From contig NZ_SMSG01000001.1 in the NCBI RefSeq assembly GCF_004382795.1, forward strand, positions 740,541-804,540: a stretch of 64,000 bases of DNA. Direction: 5' to 3'. The position numbers were made by a program, and so were the translations under genes. A model generated the notes under the pieces. The model saw nothing but the letters and a program-made list of their open reading frames with translations, was not told the origin of the DNA and did not search any database. Below, piece by piece: positions 45,840 through 53,771 of this stretch (the stretch's first letter is position 1; each line of letters starts with the position of its first letter). Source of the DNA: Cumulibacter soli (lineage in GTDB: Bacteria; Actinomycetota; Actinomycetes; Mycobacteriales; Antricoccaceae).

Positions 45840-46019
45840 ATGGGACTCGGCGACATGATCAACAAGGGCAAAGACGCCCTGTCGAACATCACCGGCGACG
45901 AGAAGAAGAGCGATGAACTTCTCGACAAGGGCGAGAACTTTGCCAACGACAAGTTCGCTGGCCATGAGGACAAGGTCGGCAAGGTCCGCGACACGCTCGA
46001 CGACAAGATCGGCGAGTAG
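45840..46019 (+). CDS. Small MT0933/Rv0909-like (antitoxin-family) protein
   Basis: 59 residues, highly charged (Lys, Asp, Glu), predicted helical: MGLGDMINKGKDALSN, then DKGENFANDKFAGHEDKVG and LDDKIGE. The pattern of repeated Asp-Lys heptads and MG-x-x-D-x-x-x-K-x-K-D start matches the MT0933 antitoxin-like family, which also resembles CsbD stress proteins. ATG 45840 follows GGAGGA. No toxin (Rv0910-like) gene is adjacent, so an antitoxin role is doubtful; a small stress protein is as likely. A strong hairpin ends the transcript. Confidence 0.78.
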   Translation: MGLGDMINKGKDALSNITGDEKKSDELLDKGENFANDKFAGHEDKVGKVRDTLDDKIGE

Positions 46020-46050
46020 GACCCTGCACCGTTTCGCACGGACGTGACTT

Positions 46051-46083
46051 GCGGCGGAATTCGCGGACAGCGAATTCCGCCGC
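46051..46083 (+). terminator. Hairpin terminator after the MT0933-like gene
   Basis: A perfect 14-bp inverted repeat (46051-46064 with 46070-46083), 5-base loop, 31 bases downstream of the stop codon and before the amidohydrolase start. Confidence 0.8.
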
Positions 46084-46142
46084 TAGTCTACAGGCCCTTC
46101 TGCGGGTAGAGCCGCAAGCGGTGCCGATGGCAGAGTGGGCAC

Positions 46143-47750
46143 ATGAAAGCCGACATTTTGCTCACGAACGGCCGCATCCGCACCATGGACGGCGACCGAG
46201 TCGCTTCCTCGCTGGCGATCTGGGGCGGGCGTGTGCTGGCGCTGGACGAAGACGTTCCCGCCACACGCACCGTCGATCTGAACGGCCGAACCATCACCCC
46301 GGGCTGGCATGACGCACACAATCACATGGCGGGTTTCGGGCTCTCGCTCAGCGAAATCGACCTCTCGGACGGCGCGGTCCGCTCGGTCGACGACGTCTAC
46401 GCCGCCGTCACGGCAGCGGTCGGGATCAGTGCGCCCGGCGATTGGATCATCGGCGCGCGGTACGACCAGAACAAGCTGGGTTCGCATCCCGAACTGCGGC
46501 ACCTCGATGCCATCGCACCGAACAATCCGGTGTGGCTCAAGCACACGTCAGGACACATGGCGGTAGTGAACTCTGCCGCGCTACGCGGCACAGACATCGA
46601 TCGGCCGCCCGCTGGCGGTGTCGTCGTACGCGGCGCCGACGGTCAGCCGACCGGCCTGCTACAGGAGCAGGCGATGCAACTGGTCCAGGACCAGGTGCGC
46701 CCCTACTCGCAGGCTGCTCTCGTTGAGGCGATCGGGCGCGCTTCAGCGCAGTACGCCGCCGAGGGCCTCGTCGGGGTCACCGAAGCTGGGATCGGCGCGG
46801 GCTGGGTGGGTCACTCCCCCGTTGAGGCGGCGGCGTACCAGGCGGCGTTGGAGCGCGGACTACTCAAACAGCGGGTCACGCTCATGCCGGTGTCGGACGC
46901 GCTGCGCCATATCGATCGTGGCACCGAAGACGGATCGGCGTACGCGATGGATCTCGGTCTGCGGACGGGATTCGGCAGTGACATGCTGCGCCTGGGACCG
47001 ATGAAGGTATTCAGCGACGGGTCGCTGGTCGGGCACACCGCGGCAATGTGCGCCGAGTTCGCGAATGCGCCTGGCCAGGTCGGGTTTCTACAGGAAGACG
47101 TCGAGTCGCTGCGCGAGAAGATTCGTGGGGCGCACCGCGCCGGCTGGCAGGTAGCGACACACGCGATCGGTGATCGCGCCGTATCGACAGTTCTCGACAT
47201 TTACGAAGAGGTGCTCGCCGAGTTCCCGCGCGAGGATCACCGGCATCGCATCGAGCATCTGGGTGTGTGCCACCCGAACGACGTCGAACGACTCGCACGT
47301 CTGGGCATCATCCCCACGCCGCAGGGCCGATTCATGACCGAACTCGGCGATGGGATGGCTCGGGCACTCGGGCATGAGCGCGCAGAGTGGTGCTACCGCG
47401 GCCAGTCGCTATTGGACGCCGGGGTGGTACTTCCCGGCAGTTCCGATCGTCCTGTCGTGCTGGGCGCACCGCTACTGGGCATGGTCGGCATGGTCACCCG
47501 CCGGACCGCCAATGGTGAGTTCCTGGCGCCCTCGGAGGCGATTTCGACGTACAACGCGCTGCGCGCCTATACCGTCGGCTCGGCGTTCGCCAACCGCAGC
47601 GACGACGTCACCGGATCACTCGAGGTCGGCAAGTACGCCGACCTCGTCGTGCTCGGCGCCGACCCGCTCGAGACACCCGGCGAGGAACTCGGCGACATAG
47701 ATATACACGCGACGATGGTCGCCGGTACCCTCACCCACGGCGAGCTTTAG
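46143..47750 (+). CDS. Amidohydrolase family protein (YtcJ-like)
   Basis: 535 residues. The urease-like beta-sandwich N-terminus (DILLTNGRIRTMDGDR) leads to the barrel with the metal motif PGWHDAHNHM (H-x-H), KHTSGHMAVVNSAAL, KVFSDGSLVGHTAAM, THAIGDRAV, RIEHLGV and a C-terminal SSDRPVVLG containing the catalytic Asp. The closing segment SLEVGKYADLVVLGADP is typical. Family members hydrolyse diverse amide or cyclic substrates; many are uncharacterised. No regulatory or transport gene suggests the substrate. A DHFR-fold gene follows 24 bases downstream, so the two may be co-transcribed. Confidence 0.9.
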   Translation: MKADILLTNGRIRTMDGDRVASSLAIWGGRVLALDEDVPATRTVDLNGRTITPGWHDAHNHMAGFGLSLSEIDLSDGAVRSVDDVYAAVTAAVGISAPGDWIIGARYDQNKLGSHPELRHLDAIAPNNPVWLKHTSGHMAVVNSAALRGTDIDRPPAGGVVVRGADGQPTGLLQEQAMQLVQDQVRPYSQAALVEAIGRASAQYAAEGLVGVTEAGIGAGWVGHSPVEAAAYQAALERGLLKQRVTLMPVSDALRHIDRGTEDGSAYAMDLGLRTGFGSDMLRLGPMKVFSDGSLVGHTAAMCAEFANAPGQVGFLQEDVESLREKIRGAHRAGWQVATHAIGDRAVSTVLDIYEEVLAEFPREDHRHRIEHLGVCHPNDVERLARLGIIPTPQGRFMTELGDGMARALGHERAEWCYRGQSLLDAGVVLPGSSDRPVVLGAPLLGMVGMVTRRTANGEFLAPSEAISTYNALRAYTVGSAFANRSDDVTGSLEVGKYADLVVLGADPLETPGEELGDIDIHATMVAGTLTHGEL

Positions 47751-47774
47751 CTCCTCAGACCTCGGAGTCCCCAC

Positions 47775-48332
47775 ATGGGCCTACTTACCTTCAGCATCAA
47801 CGTCACCTTGGATGGCTGTGTCAGCCACGAGGTCGGCATCGCGGACGACGAGACGCACGCCTATTTCACCGCACTCATGGATGCCCACGGCGCAATGCTG
47901 TGGGGCCGCACCACCTACGAAATGATGGAAGGTTACTGGCCGGCAGTTGCCCGCGCAGAGGTCGACGCGCCACCGGCTATCCGCGACTGGGCGCGCAAAC
48001 TGGAGTCGAAAGCAAAGTACGTCGTATCTGCAACGCGTAGCGACTTTCCGTGGACCAATAGCCATCACCTCATCGGCGACCTGAGCGCCGCGGTGCAGGC
48101 ACTGAAGGAGAGCACGCCGGACGGCGTACTCGTCGGAAGCGTCACGTTGGCGAACGCCCTCGATCGCCTGAACCTGATCGACGAGTACCAGTTCCTGCTG
48201 CACCCATTGATCGCCGGGCGCGGACCTACCCTTCATGAGCGCGGCTTGCCGGATACCCGACGCCTAGATTTGGTTTCCGCCGAACCGTTGCGTAACGGCA
48301 CCGTGGCGCTGCATTACCGACGGGCAAGCTGA
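47775..48332 (+). CDS. Dihydrofolate reductase/RibD C-terminal-like reductase
   Basis: 185 residues. The fold starts MGLLTFSINVTLDGCVSHE, then GAMLWGRTTYEMMEGYWP (NADPH-binding region), a Ser/Thr-rich VVSATRSDFPW strand and a C-terminal EYQFLLHPLIAGRGPTLHE. This branch (COG0262, YwjB/YyaP-like) is distinct from true FolA and often of unknown function. ATG 47775 follows GGAG with seven bases. It is convergent with the next gene, with only 64 bases between and no evident hairpin. Confidence 0.88.
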   Translation: MGLLTFSINVTLDGCVSHEVGIADDETHAYFTALMDAHGAMLWGRTTYEMMEGYWPAVARAEVDAPPAIRDWARKLESKAKYVVSATRSDFPWTNSHHLIGDLSAAVQALKESTPDGVLVGSVTLANALDRLNLIDEYQFLLHPLIAGRGPTLHERGLPDTRRLDLVSAEPLRNGTVALHYRRAS

Positions 48333-48396
48333 CGTCCGTTCGCACCGCGGCGGGTGCTCAGTTCCATTTCGCGCCCGCGACGGCGCAGCGCGAGTG

Positions 48397-48936
48397 TCAG
48401 GCTGGATAGTTTTCGGCGATGCGTTGCATCCAGTCGACTATCTCGCGGCTTAGGACCTCAAGATGGCTACGGCTGCTGACGACCGGATAGGGATACAGCG
48501 GATCGTCAGCGTGCTGGTTCTTCGACATGAACACCGTCCGTGCAAGCTCTGATAACGGCACGCGTCGCTCACACGCACTATCTCCCGCGGACACCGACAG
48601 AGCCGGCGACATCGTGTTGATTCCGCGTCCGAGACGGCATTCGAGCTCAACGGAAACCTCTCCCGCGACCACCGACACCGTGAAGGCGTTCGTGCGGCCC
48701 ACGCGCGCAACCTTGGCGCCGGCATTGCGGAACGCCTTGATGAACTCTGTCACTGCCAGCGGCGCGAACCCTCCGCGAGCCGTCGCCAGGGAATCTTCCT
48801 CGTAGGTATTTCTCGCGAGGGCACGCCAGTCCAGGCGGTGGTCACACCAGCGGTAGTAGTCGGTGTCGAACTCGGTGCCGTCGAGCGTTGCGCGGATGCG
48901 TAATGTCGGGATAAAGAACTCGGGCTCCTCGGTCAC
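48397..48936 (-). CDS. Hypothetical protein
   Basis: 179 residues, not recognised. The N-terminus EEPEFFIPTLRIRATLDGTEFDTDYYRW is beta-like; later come LARTVFMSKNQHADDPLYPYP and a C-terminal amphipathic helix EVLSREIVDWMQRIAENY. No signal peptide or membrane segment; the two cysteines are far apart. It starts at GTG 48936. The 207-base gap to the DUF1272 gene holds nothing clear. Confidence 0.7.
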   Translation of the reverse strand: MTEEPEFFIPTLRIRATLDGTEFDTDYYRWCDHRLDWRALARNTYEEDSLATARGGFAPLAVTEFIKAFRNAGAKVARVGRTNAFTVSVVAGEVSVELECRLGRGINTMSPALSVSAGDSACERRVPLSELARTVFMSKNQHADDPLYPYPVVSSRSHLEVLSREIVDWMQRIAENYPA

Positions 48937-49143
48937 GCCGCCACGGTAACAAGTAAACCGGGTCAGCGTCGGCCATGGCTCAGGTGGCCGGGTCGTCGCG
49001 GACCGATCGATTGGTTCCTGCCCCGAGGCCGGCGACGTGCATCAGAAACAAGCTCGTCCACGAATGCACATGGCGATCGAGCTGATGCTGGTACGTGATT
49101 TCGCACCACGTTAGCCGCGCGGTCGCCCGCGTAGAGTCACGCC

Positions 49144-49398
49144 ATGCTTGAGATTCGCCCCAACTGTGAATGCTGCGACCGAGACCTTGCAGTAGATAGC
49201 CCTGACGTATACATCTGCACCTTCGAGTGCACGTGGTGTTCAGATTGCGTCGACCTGTTCGAGAATCGCGCTTGCCCCAACTGCGGCGGCAACCTCGTTC
49301 CACGACCTATCCGACCGCGGCACCTACTTCAGAAGAACCCCGCTTCAGGCAAGCGCGTAGCGAATCCAGATTGCCTGGCGCGCCACGCGCCCGCCTGA
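49144..49398 (+). CDS. DUF1272 zinc-ribbon protein
   Basis: 84 residues. The family pattern is complete: CECCDRDLA, then ICTFECTWCSDCVDLFENRACPNCGG (seen as CTFECTWCSDC and CPNCGGNLVPRP), giving two zinc-binding cysteine clusters. It ends in a basic-proline stretch. ATG 49144 has no strong ribosome site. Function unknown for the family; nucleic-acid or protein binding is possible. It stands alone between two minus-strand genes. Confidence 0.9.
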   Translation: MLEIRPNCECCDRDLAVDSPDVYICTFECTWCSDCVDLFENRACPNCGGNLVPRPIRPRHLLQKNPASGKRVANPDCLARHAPA

Positions 49399-49453
49399 AT
49401 AGGTTGAGACGCCCTACTGAGATGCCGCCGATGACAGCGATCCGCATTTTCGG

Positions 49454-50473
49454 CTACCGCCAGCCGAGGGCCGGCGCGACGTGCGTCAGCAGCGACTCAA
49501 TCACATGAGCGTTGTAGTCGACTCCAAGTTGATTCGGCACGGTCAACAGCAACGTGTCCGCGGCCTCGATGGCTTCGTCCTCGCGCAGTTGCTCGATCAG
49601 CGCATCAGGTTCTCCGGCGTACGATTTGCCGAACCTCGCGATACCGCCGTCGATGTTGCCGACTTGGTCGCGACTGGCCGTCTCGCGGCCGAAGTACGCC
49701 CGGTCTAGGTCGCTAACGATCGGGAAGATGCTGCGGCTGACCGACACGCGCCCGGTCCGCTCGTGCCCAGCCTCGGCCCACGCGTCGCGGTAGCGCTGGA
49801 TTTGCTCGGCCTGCAGTTGGTGGAACGGGACGCCGGTGTCCTCAGTGAGCAGGGTCGAACTCATCAAGTTCATGCCCTTGCGTGCCGTCCACTCGGCCGT
49901 GTCGCGGGAACCCGCGCCCCACCAGATCCGGTCACGCAGACCCTCGGAATACGGTTCGATTCGCAGCAGACCGGGCGGGTTCGGGAACATCGGATTGGGA
50001 CTCGGCTCGGCGAATCCCTCGCCGGTCAGCACCTGCAGCAGTACGTCGGTGTGGGCGCGGGCCATATCGGCATCGCTTTGCCCGTCGGCCGGCTCGTAGC
50101 CGAAGTAACGCCAACCGTCGACGACCTGCTCCGGTGAGCCACGGCTGATCCCAAGTTGCAGTCGACCGCCGGAAATAAGGTCGGCGGCGCCGGCATCCTC
50201 AGCCATGTACAGCGGGTTCTCATATCGCATATCGATCACGCCGGTGCCGATTTCGATCTTCTTGGTCCGCGCGCCGATGGCCGACAGTAACGGGAACGGC
50301 GAGCCGAGTTGGCGAGCGAAATGGTGCACCCGGAAATAGGCGCCGTCCGCACCAAGCTCCTCGGCTGCAACGGCGAGGTCTATCGACTGCAGCAGCGTGT
50401 CTGCTGCAGTCTGCGTCTGCGAATGCGGTGAAGGCGTCCAGTGACCGAACGAGAGAAACCCGATCTTTTTCAT
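49454..50473 (-). CDS. LLM-class flavin-dependent oxidoreductase (luciferase-like)
   Basis: 339-residue TIM-barrel flavoprotein of the bacterial luciferase group. It begins KKIGFLSFGHWTPSP, with ELGADGAYFRVHHFARQLGSPFPLL, GVIDMRYENPLYMAEDAGAADL, and GGRLQLGISRGSPEQV, all characteristic. The flavin (FMN or F420) and substrate cannot be read. The ATG at 50473 follows GAAGG with 4 bases; the upstream extension to 50578 is unsupported. The 157-base gap upstream holds no clear signal. Confidence 0.92.
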   Translation of the reverse strand: MKKIGFLSFGHWTPSPHSQTQTAADTLLQSIDLAVAAEELGADGAYFRVHHFARQLGSPFPLLSAIGARTKKIEIGTGVIDMRYENPLYMAEDAGAADLISGGRLQLGISRGSPEQVVDGWRYFGYEPADGQSDADMARAHTDVLLQVLTGEGFAEPSPNPMFPNPPGLLRIEPYSEGLRDRIWWGAGSRDTAEWTARKGMNLMSSTLLTEDTGVPFHQLQAEQIQRYRDAWAEAGHERTGRVSVSRSIFPIVSDLDRAYFGRETASRDQVGNIDGGIARFGKSYAGEPDALIEQLREDEAIEAADTLLLTVPNQLGVDYNAHVIESLLTHVAPALGWR

Positions 50474-50630
50474 ACAACCTTCAACTAATTTTCCGCTCGG
50501 GTTGTTCCGCTCCGCGATGCGACGCCGATCACCCGCCCGATCGACGCGATCGGTAGTGGCATGCCCGCATGGGGACAACCAGATCGGCGCTGGCCGCGCG
50601 GGCCCGGATCAGTTTCGGCAACCCACAGGA

Positions 50631-51875
50631 TTAGACCTGGTCCAGAGCGCGGCGCGTCGCGCCGACGAGCCAGTCCAACTCATCGTCCGTCATCACGAAC
50701 GGCGGCGAGAACTGCATACCGCGGCCGTCCGCACCAATCTTGCGGCTGACGACACCCTCGTTGAGCATCGCCTGATAGAACCGCTCGGACGCGTCCGCGT
50801 CGTGCGTCAGCACCGATCCGATCAGCCCGGCCCCGGCGCGCACTTCGGCGACGGCCGGATGGTCAGACAGCGAACGTAGTCCGTCGGCCATCAGCGGCTC
50901 AAGGTGGCGCACTCGCTCCAGCAGCCCGTCGGACTCGATCACCTCGATGTTCGCCACACCCGCCGCGGCGCACGTGGCGTGCCCGGAATACGTGAGGCCG
51001 TGCTTGAACAGTTCAGTCGACCCGTCCTCCCAGAACGGTCGGCACACCTTCGGCGAGATAACGACGCCACCGACCGGAAGGTATCCGCTGGTGACCCCCT
51101 TCGCGAAGGTGATCATGTCGGGCTGCAGGTCCCACCGCTCAGAGGCGAACCATTCACCGGTACGCCCAAAACCGGTGATCACCTCGTCTGCGACGAACAG
51201 AATGCCGTGGCGACGACACAGTTCCCGGACGCGATGCAGGTAATCCTCGCCGGGGAAAATCGCGCCACCAGCACCGATCACCGGCTCGCAGAAGAACGCC
51301 GCTACGAGTTCCGGGCCGGCGTTCATGATCACTTTCTCGACGTCGTCCACATCGGTGGCTGACGCGCGCAGGATGTCGGGATCGAGGTCGCCGTACCCAG
51401 CCCGCATAGCCGGCATCCAGCCGAGCGCCGTACCGAAGCCGTGCAAACCGTGGTAGGCGTGCTCGCGGCTGATAAGGATTCGCCGGTTCGGCTCACCGGT
51501 CGCGGTGAAGTATCGCCGGGCGAGCTTGGCGGCGGTATCGATCGCATCGCTGCCGCCGGAGCCGAGGAACACCTTCGCGTCTGGTCCCAGGGGCGCGATC
51601 TCGACGATCTTGTCGGTGAGTTTCTTGGTGATCGGTGTCGCGAAGTTACCGAATGAGTGGAACCCTTCAAGCTGCGCCATCTGACGGCGTACCGCCTCGG
51701 TGATCCGTTGATCCCCGTGGCCGATGTTCGCGTACCAGAGGCTCGCGCCCGCATCGAACATCTTGCGGCCGTCGTCCGTCCAGAGATGACTACCCTCACC
51801 ACGGACGAAAATGATCTCGTCGTTCTTCGCCGTGGCCATCGGGCCTTGCGGATGCCAAAAAGAGGTCTCACTCAT
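50631..51875 (-). CDS. Class III aminotransferase
   Basis: 414 residues, PLP-dependent, omega-transaminase/BioA-like group. Visible are FLGSGGSDAIDTAAKLAR (phosphate-binding cup), EHAYHGLHGFG, FFCEPVIGAGGAIFP, LFVADEVITGFGRTGEWF, the PLP lysine in TFAKGVTSGYLPVGG, and GLTYSGHATCAAAG. It transfers amino groups between an omega-amino substrate and a keto acid; the specific substrate is unknown. The ATG at 51875 follows GGATGGGGTG; the frame continues upstream through the palindrome and is rejected. Confidence 0.93.
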   Translation of the reverse strand: MSETSFWHPQGPMATAKNDEIIFVRGEGSHLWTDDGRKMFDAGASLWYANIGHGDQRITEAVRRQMAQLEGFHSFGNFATPITKKLTDKIVEIAPLGPDAKVFLGSGGSDAIDTAAKLARRYFTATGEPNRRILISREHAYHGLHGFGTALGWMPAMRAGYGDLDPDILRASATDVDDVEKVIMNAGPELVAAFFCEPVIGAGGAIFPGEDYLHRVRELCRRHGILFVADEVITGFGRTGEWFASERWDLQPDMITFAKGVTSGYLPVGGVVISPKVCRPFWEDGSTELFKHGLTYSGHATCAAAGVANIEVIESDGLLERVRHLEPLMADGLRSLSDHPAVAEVRAGAGLIGSVLTHDADASERFYQAMLNEGVVSRKIGADGRGMQFSPPFVMTDDELDWLVGATRRALDQV

Positions 51876-51917
51876 CACCCCATCCTGCCCACGACGCGCC
51901 GTGTTGTCGATGGAAAA

Positions 51918-51953
51918 CCTGCGGCGTACGGCGATATCGCCGTACGCCGCAGG
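51918..51953. terminator. 36-bp perfect palindrome (likely terminator of the upstream minus-strand gene)
   Basis: The sequence 51918-51953 is self-complementary without mismatch, centred on GATATC. As RNA it would fold into a very stable hairpin 28 bases downstream of the stop of the minus-strand gene at 51981-52895 and 42 bases upstream of the aminotransferase start. A terminator is most likely; a dimer-binding operator is the alternative. Confidence 0.65.
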
Positions 51954-51980
51954 CCAGTGACTCATGACTACTCGGATTGG

Positions 51981-52895
51981 CTACTCGGATCCGGCCCAGC
52001 GCAGCGTGACCGATCCACCGAGCGGGACCTGCAATTCGGCAGTGCCGTCTTCGTTGACTTGCAACGCATAACCCGCGACGTTGGCCTGGTGCCCGATTTC
52101 GGGGTGCTCGCGCGCCTCAGCCTCGGCACCGGCCGCTTCGTACGACGGCGACTCCGGCGACGACGCGGACTCGTCGACCCCAAGGTCACCCGCCTCCCGC
52201 AGATCGTCACTCACCTCAGGCTGCTCGGCGACACCGGCGTCCGCACCGCTGGGCTTTTCGTCCGCTGGGGGCATCGCCCATCCATCTGGTACGTCCTGCC
52301 CGCTGGAGGCGGTTTCAGCCTCTGGCTCCGGGTCGAGCACGCCGAGACCGGCATCCGACTGGTCGGCACCGGCGTCCGGTTGGTCAGCACCGCTCGCCGC
52401 TGCGGCACCTGCGGCCCCTGCAGCGCCGGCGGCGCCCGCGGCGGGCAGGTCAGGGATTCGGGTAGCCATCATCGTTTGCGAGTTATCCGGCACTGAGGGA
52501 GTCCCCGCGGCCGCGTCCGCCGGCGGCGGAGCGGGACTCGAGATGACACCCGACTGCGGACCGAGCGCGGACGGCGCGGCCTGGAACGAGGCCTCGTCCA
52601 GCGGCAGTCCGGTCTTCACCGTTGCCGCGGGCGCGCCCCACTGCGCGGTCGCTGCGTCGTACCGCTGCGATACGCCACACTCGGCGTAGAAGGTCTGTCC
52701 GTCCTTGCGGTAGGCCGCAACACCAAAGATGCTGTTCCACGCTGGCGTGGGCCCGTCGTACGTGACCATCCAGTCGTCGCTGGTGAAGTAAAACTTGTCC
52801 GGCGTGACCTCTTGCTTGGCGAGTTCGTCGAGCACCATCTGTTGCAGATGATCGTCGGCGTACCTGCCCTGCGGTGGAAGAATCGACGGATTCAC
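51981..52895 (-). CDS. Hypothetical protein with low-complexity Ala/Gly and acidic regions
   Basis: 304 residues, not recognised. Residues ~1-110 look folded (DHLQQMVLDELAKQEVTP, KFYFTSDDWMVTYDG, AAYRKDGQTFYAECGVSQ). Residues ~110-270 are low complexity, with an Ala-Ala-Gly run around 153-165 and acidic Ser/Pro/Glu segments. The last ~30 residues again look ordered (YALQVNEDGTAELQVPLGG, RWAG). No signal peptide or helix for membrane insertion. GTG 52895 follows TAGGAG. It is divergent from the endonuclease IV gene. Confidence 0.72.
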   Translation of the reverse strand: MNPSILPPQGRYADDHLQQMVLDELAKQEVTPDKFYFTSDDWMVTYDGPTPAWNSIFGVAAYRKDGQTFYAECGVSQRYDAATAQWGAPAATVKTGLPLDEASFQAAPSALGPQSGVISSPAPPPADAAAGTPSVPDNSQTMMATRIPDLPAAGAAGAAGAAGAAAASGADQPDAGADQSDAGLGVLDPEPEAETASSGQDVPDGWAMPPADEKPSGADAGVAEQPEVSDDLREAGDLGVDESASSPESPSYEAAGAEAEAREHPEIGHQANVAGYALQVNEDGTAELQVPLGGSVTLRWAGSE

Positions 52896-52969
52896 GATGG
52901 CGCTCTCCTAGTTGGTCGTCGTTGGCTACGCTCCTCGCCCTCTAGGCTACGCACCGTAGAGTCAGGTAC

Positions 52970-53755
52970 GTGAGTACTTCGAATATCAGGATCGGCGCAC
53001 ACGTGCGCGACGACGAGCCGTTGGCCGCCGCGGCCGAGCGCGATGCGGACGTCGTCCAGTTCTTCCTGGCCGATCCGCAGAAGTGGCACAAGCCGAAGCC
53101 GCGGACGGACGCCGACGCGTTGCGCGAGGCCGACACTCAGGTGTTTATCCACGCGCCCTACATCGTCAATGTCGCCTCGACGAATAACCGGATCCGGATC
53201 CCCAGTCGCAAGATCATGCGCGAACATGCCACCGCGGCGAAGGAAATCGGCGCGATGGGGCTGATCGTGCACGGCGGACATGTGACCAAGGACGACGATC
53301 CCGCGGTGGGTGTGGACAACTGGCGCAAGGCGTTCCTCGAAGCGCACGAGAAGTACGGCGGGCTCGACACCCCGATCCTGATCGAGAACACCGCAGGCGG
53401 CAATTTTTCGATGGCGCGCAGGTTGGATGCCCTGGCGCGGTTATGGGATGCGGTCGGCGAATTCGAGCCGGGATTCTGCCTGGACACCTGCCACGCGCAC
53501 GCCGGCGGGATCGACCTACTGACTGCGGTCGAGAAGATCAAAGCGATCACCGGACGGATCGATCTGGTGCATTGCAACGACTCGCGCGATGCGTTCGACT
53601 CGGGCCGTGACCGGCACGCCACCATTGGGCAAGGCGAGATCGACCCGAAGTTGCTCGCCGAAGTCGTGCTCGCCGCGGGTGCGCCGGTTGTCGTAGAGAC
53701 GCCGGATGACGGCCAGGCCGAGGACATCGCCTTCCTCCGCAGCAGCCTCCCCTAA
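52970..53755 (+). CDS. nfo: Deoxyribonuclease IV (AP endonuclease)
   Basis: 261 residues, TIM-barrel endonuclease IV. It cuts DNA 5' to abasic sites in base-excision repair. Metal-site segments are [47 protein letters not shown], and the trio-binding end [11 protein letters not shown]; these match the zinc ligands of Nfo. It starts at GTG 52970. It is somewhat shorter than E. coli Nfo (285). A promoter shared with the divergent hypothetical gene is expected in the 74-base gap. Confidence 0.92.
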   Translation: MSTSNIRIGAHVRDDEPLAAAAERDADVVQFFLADPQKWHKPKPRTDADALREADTQVFIHAPYIVNVASTNNRIRIPSRKIMREHATAAKEIGAMGLIVHGGHVTKDDDPAVGVDNWRKAFLEAHEKYGGLDTPILIENTAGGNFSMARRLDALARLWDAVGEFEPGFCLDTCHAHAGGIDLLTAVEKIKAITGRIDLVHCNDSRDAFDSGRDRHATIGQGEIDPKLLAEVVLAAGAPVVVETPDDGQAEDIAFLRSSLP

Positions 53756-53771
53756 CCCCATCTCCAGGCGC

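Noticed and set aside
48980..49303. 107-codon minus-strand frame overlapping the DUF1272 gene
   Set aside because: Antisense to a cysteine-patterned known family; rich in Arg and Trp, no support of its own.
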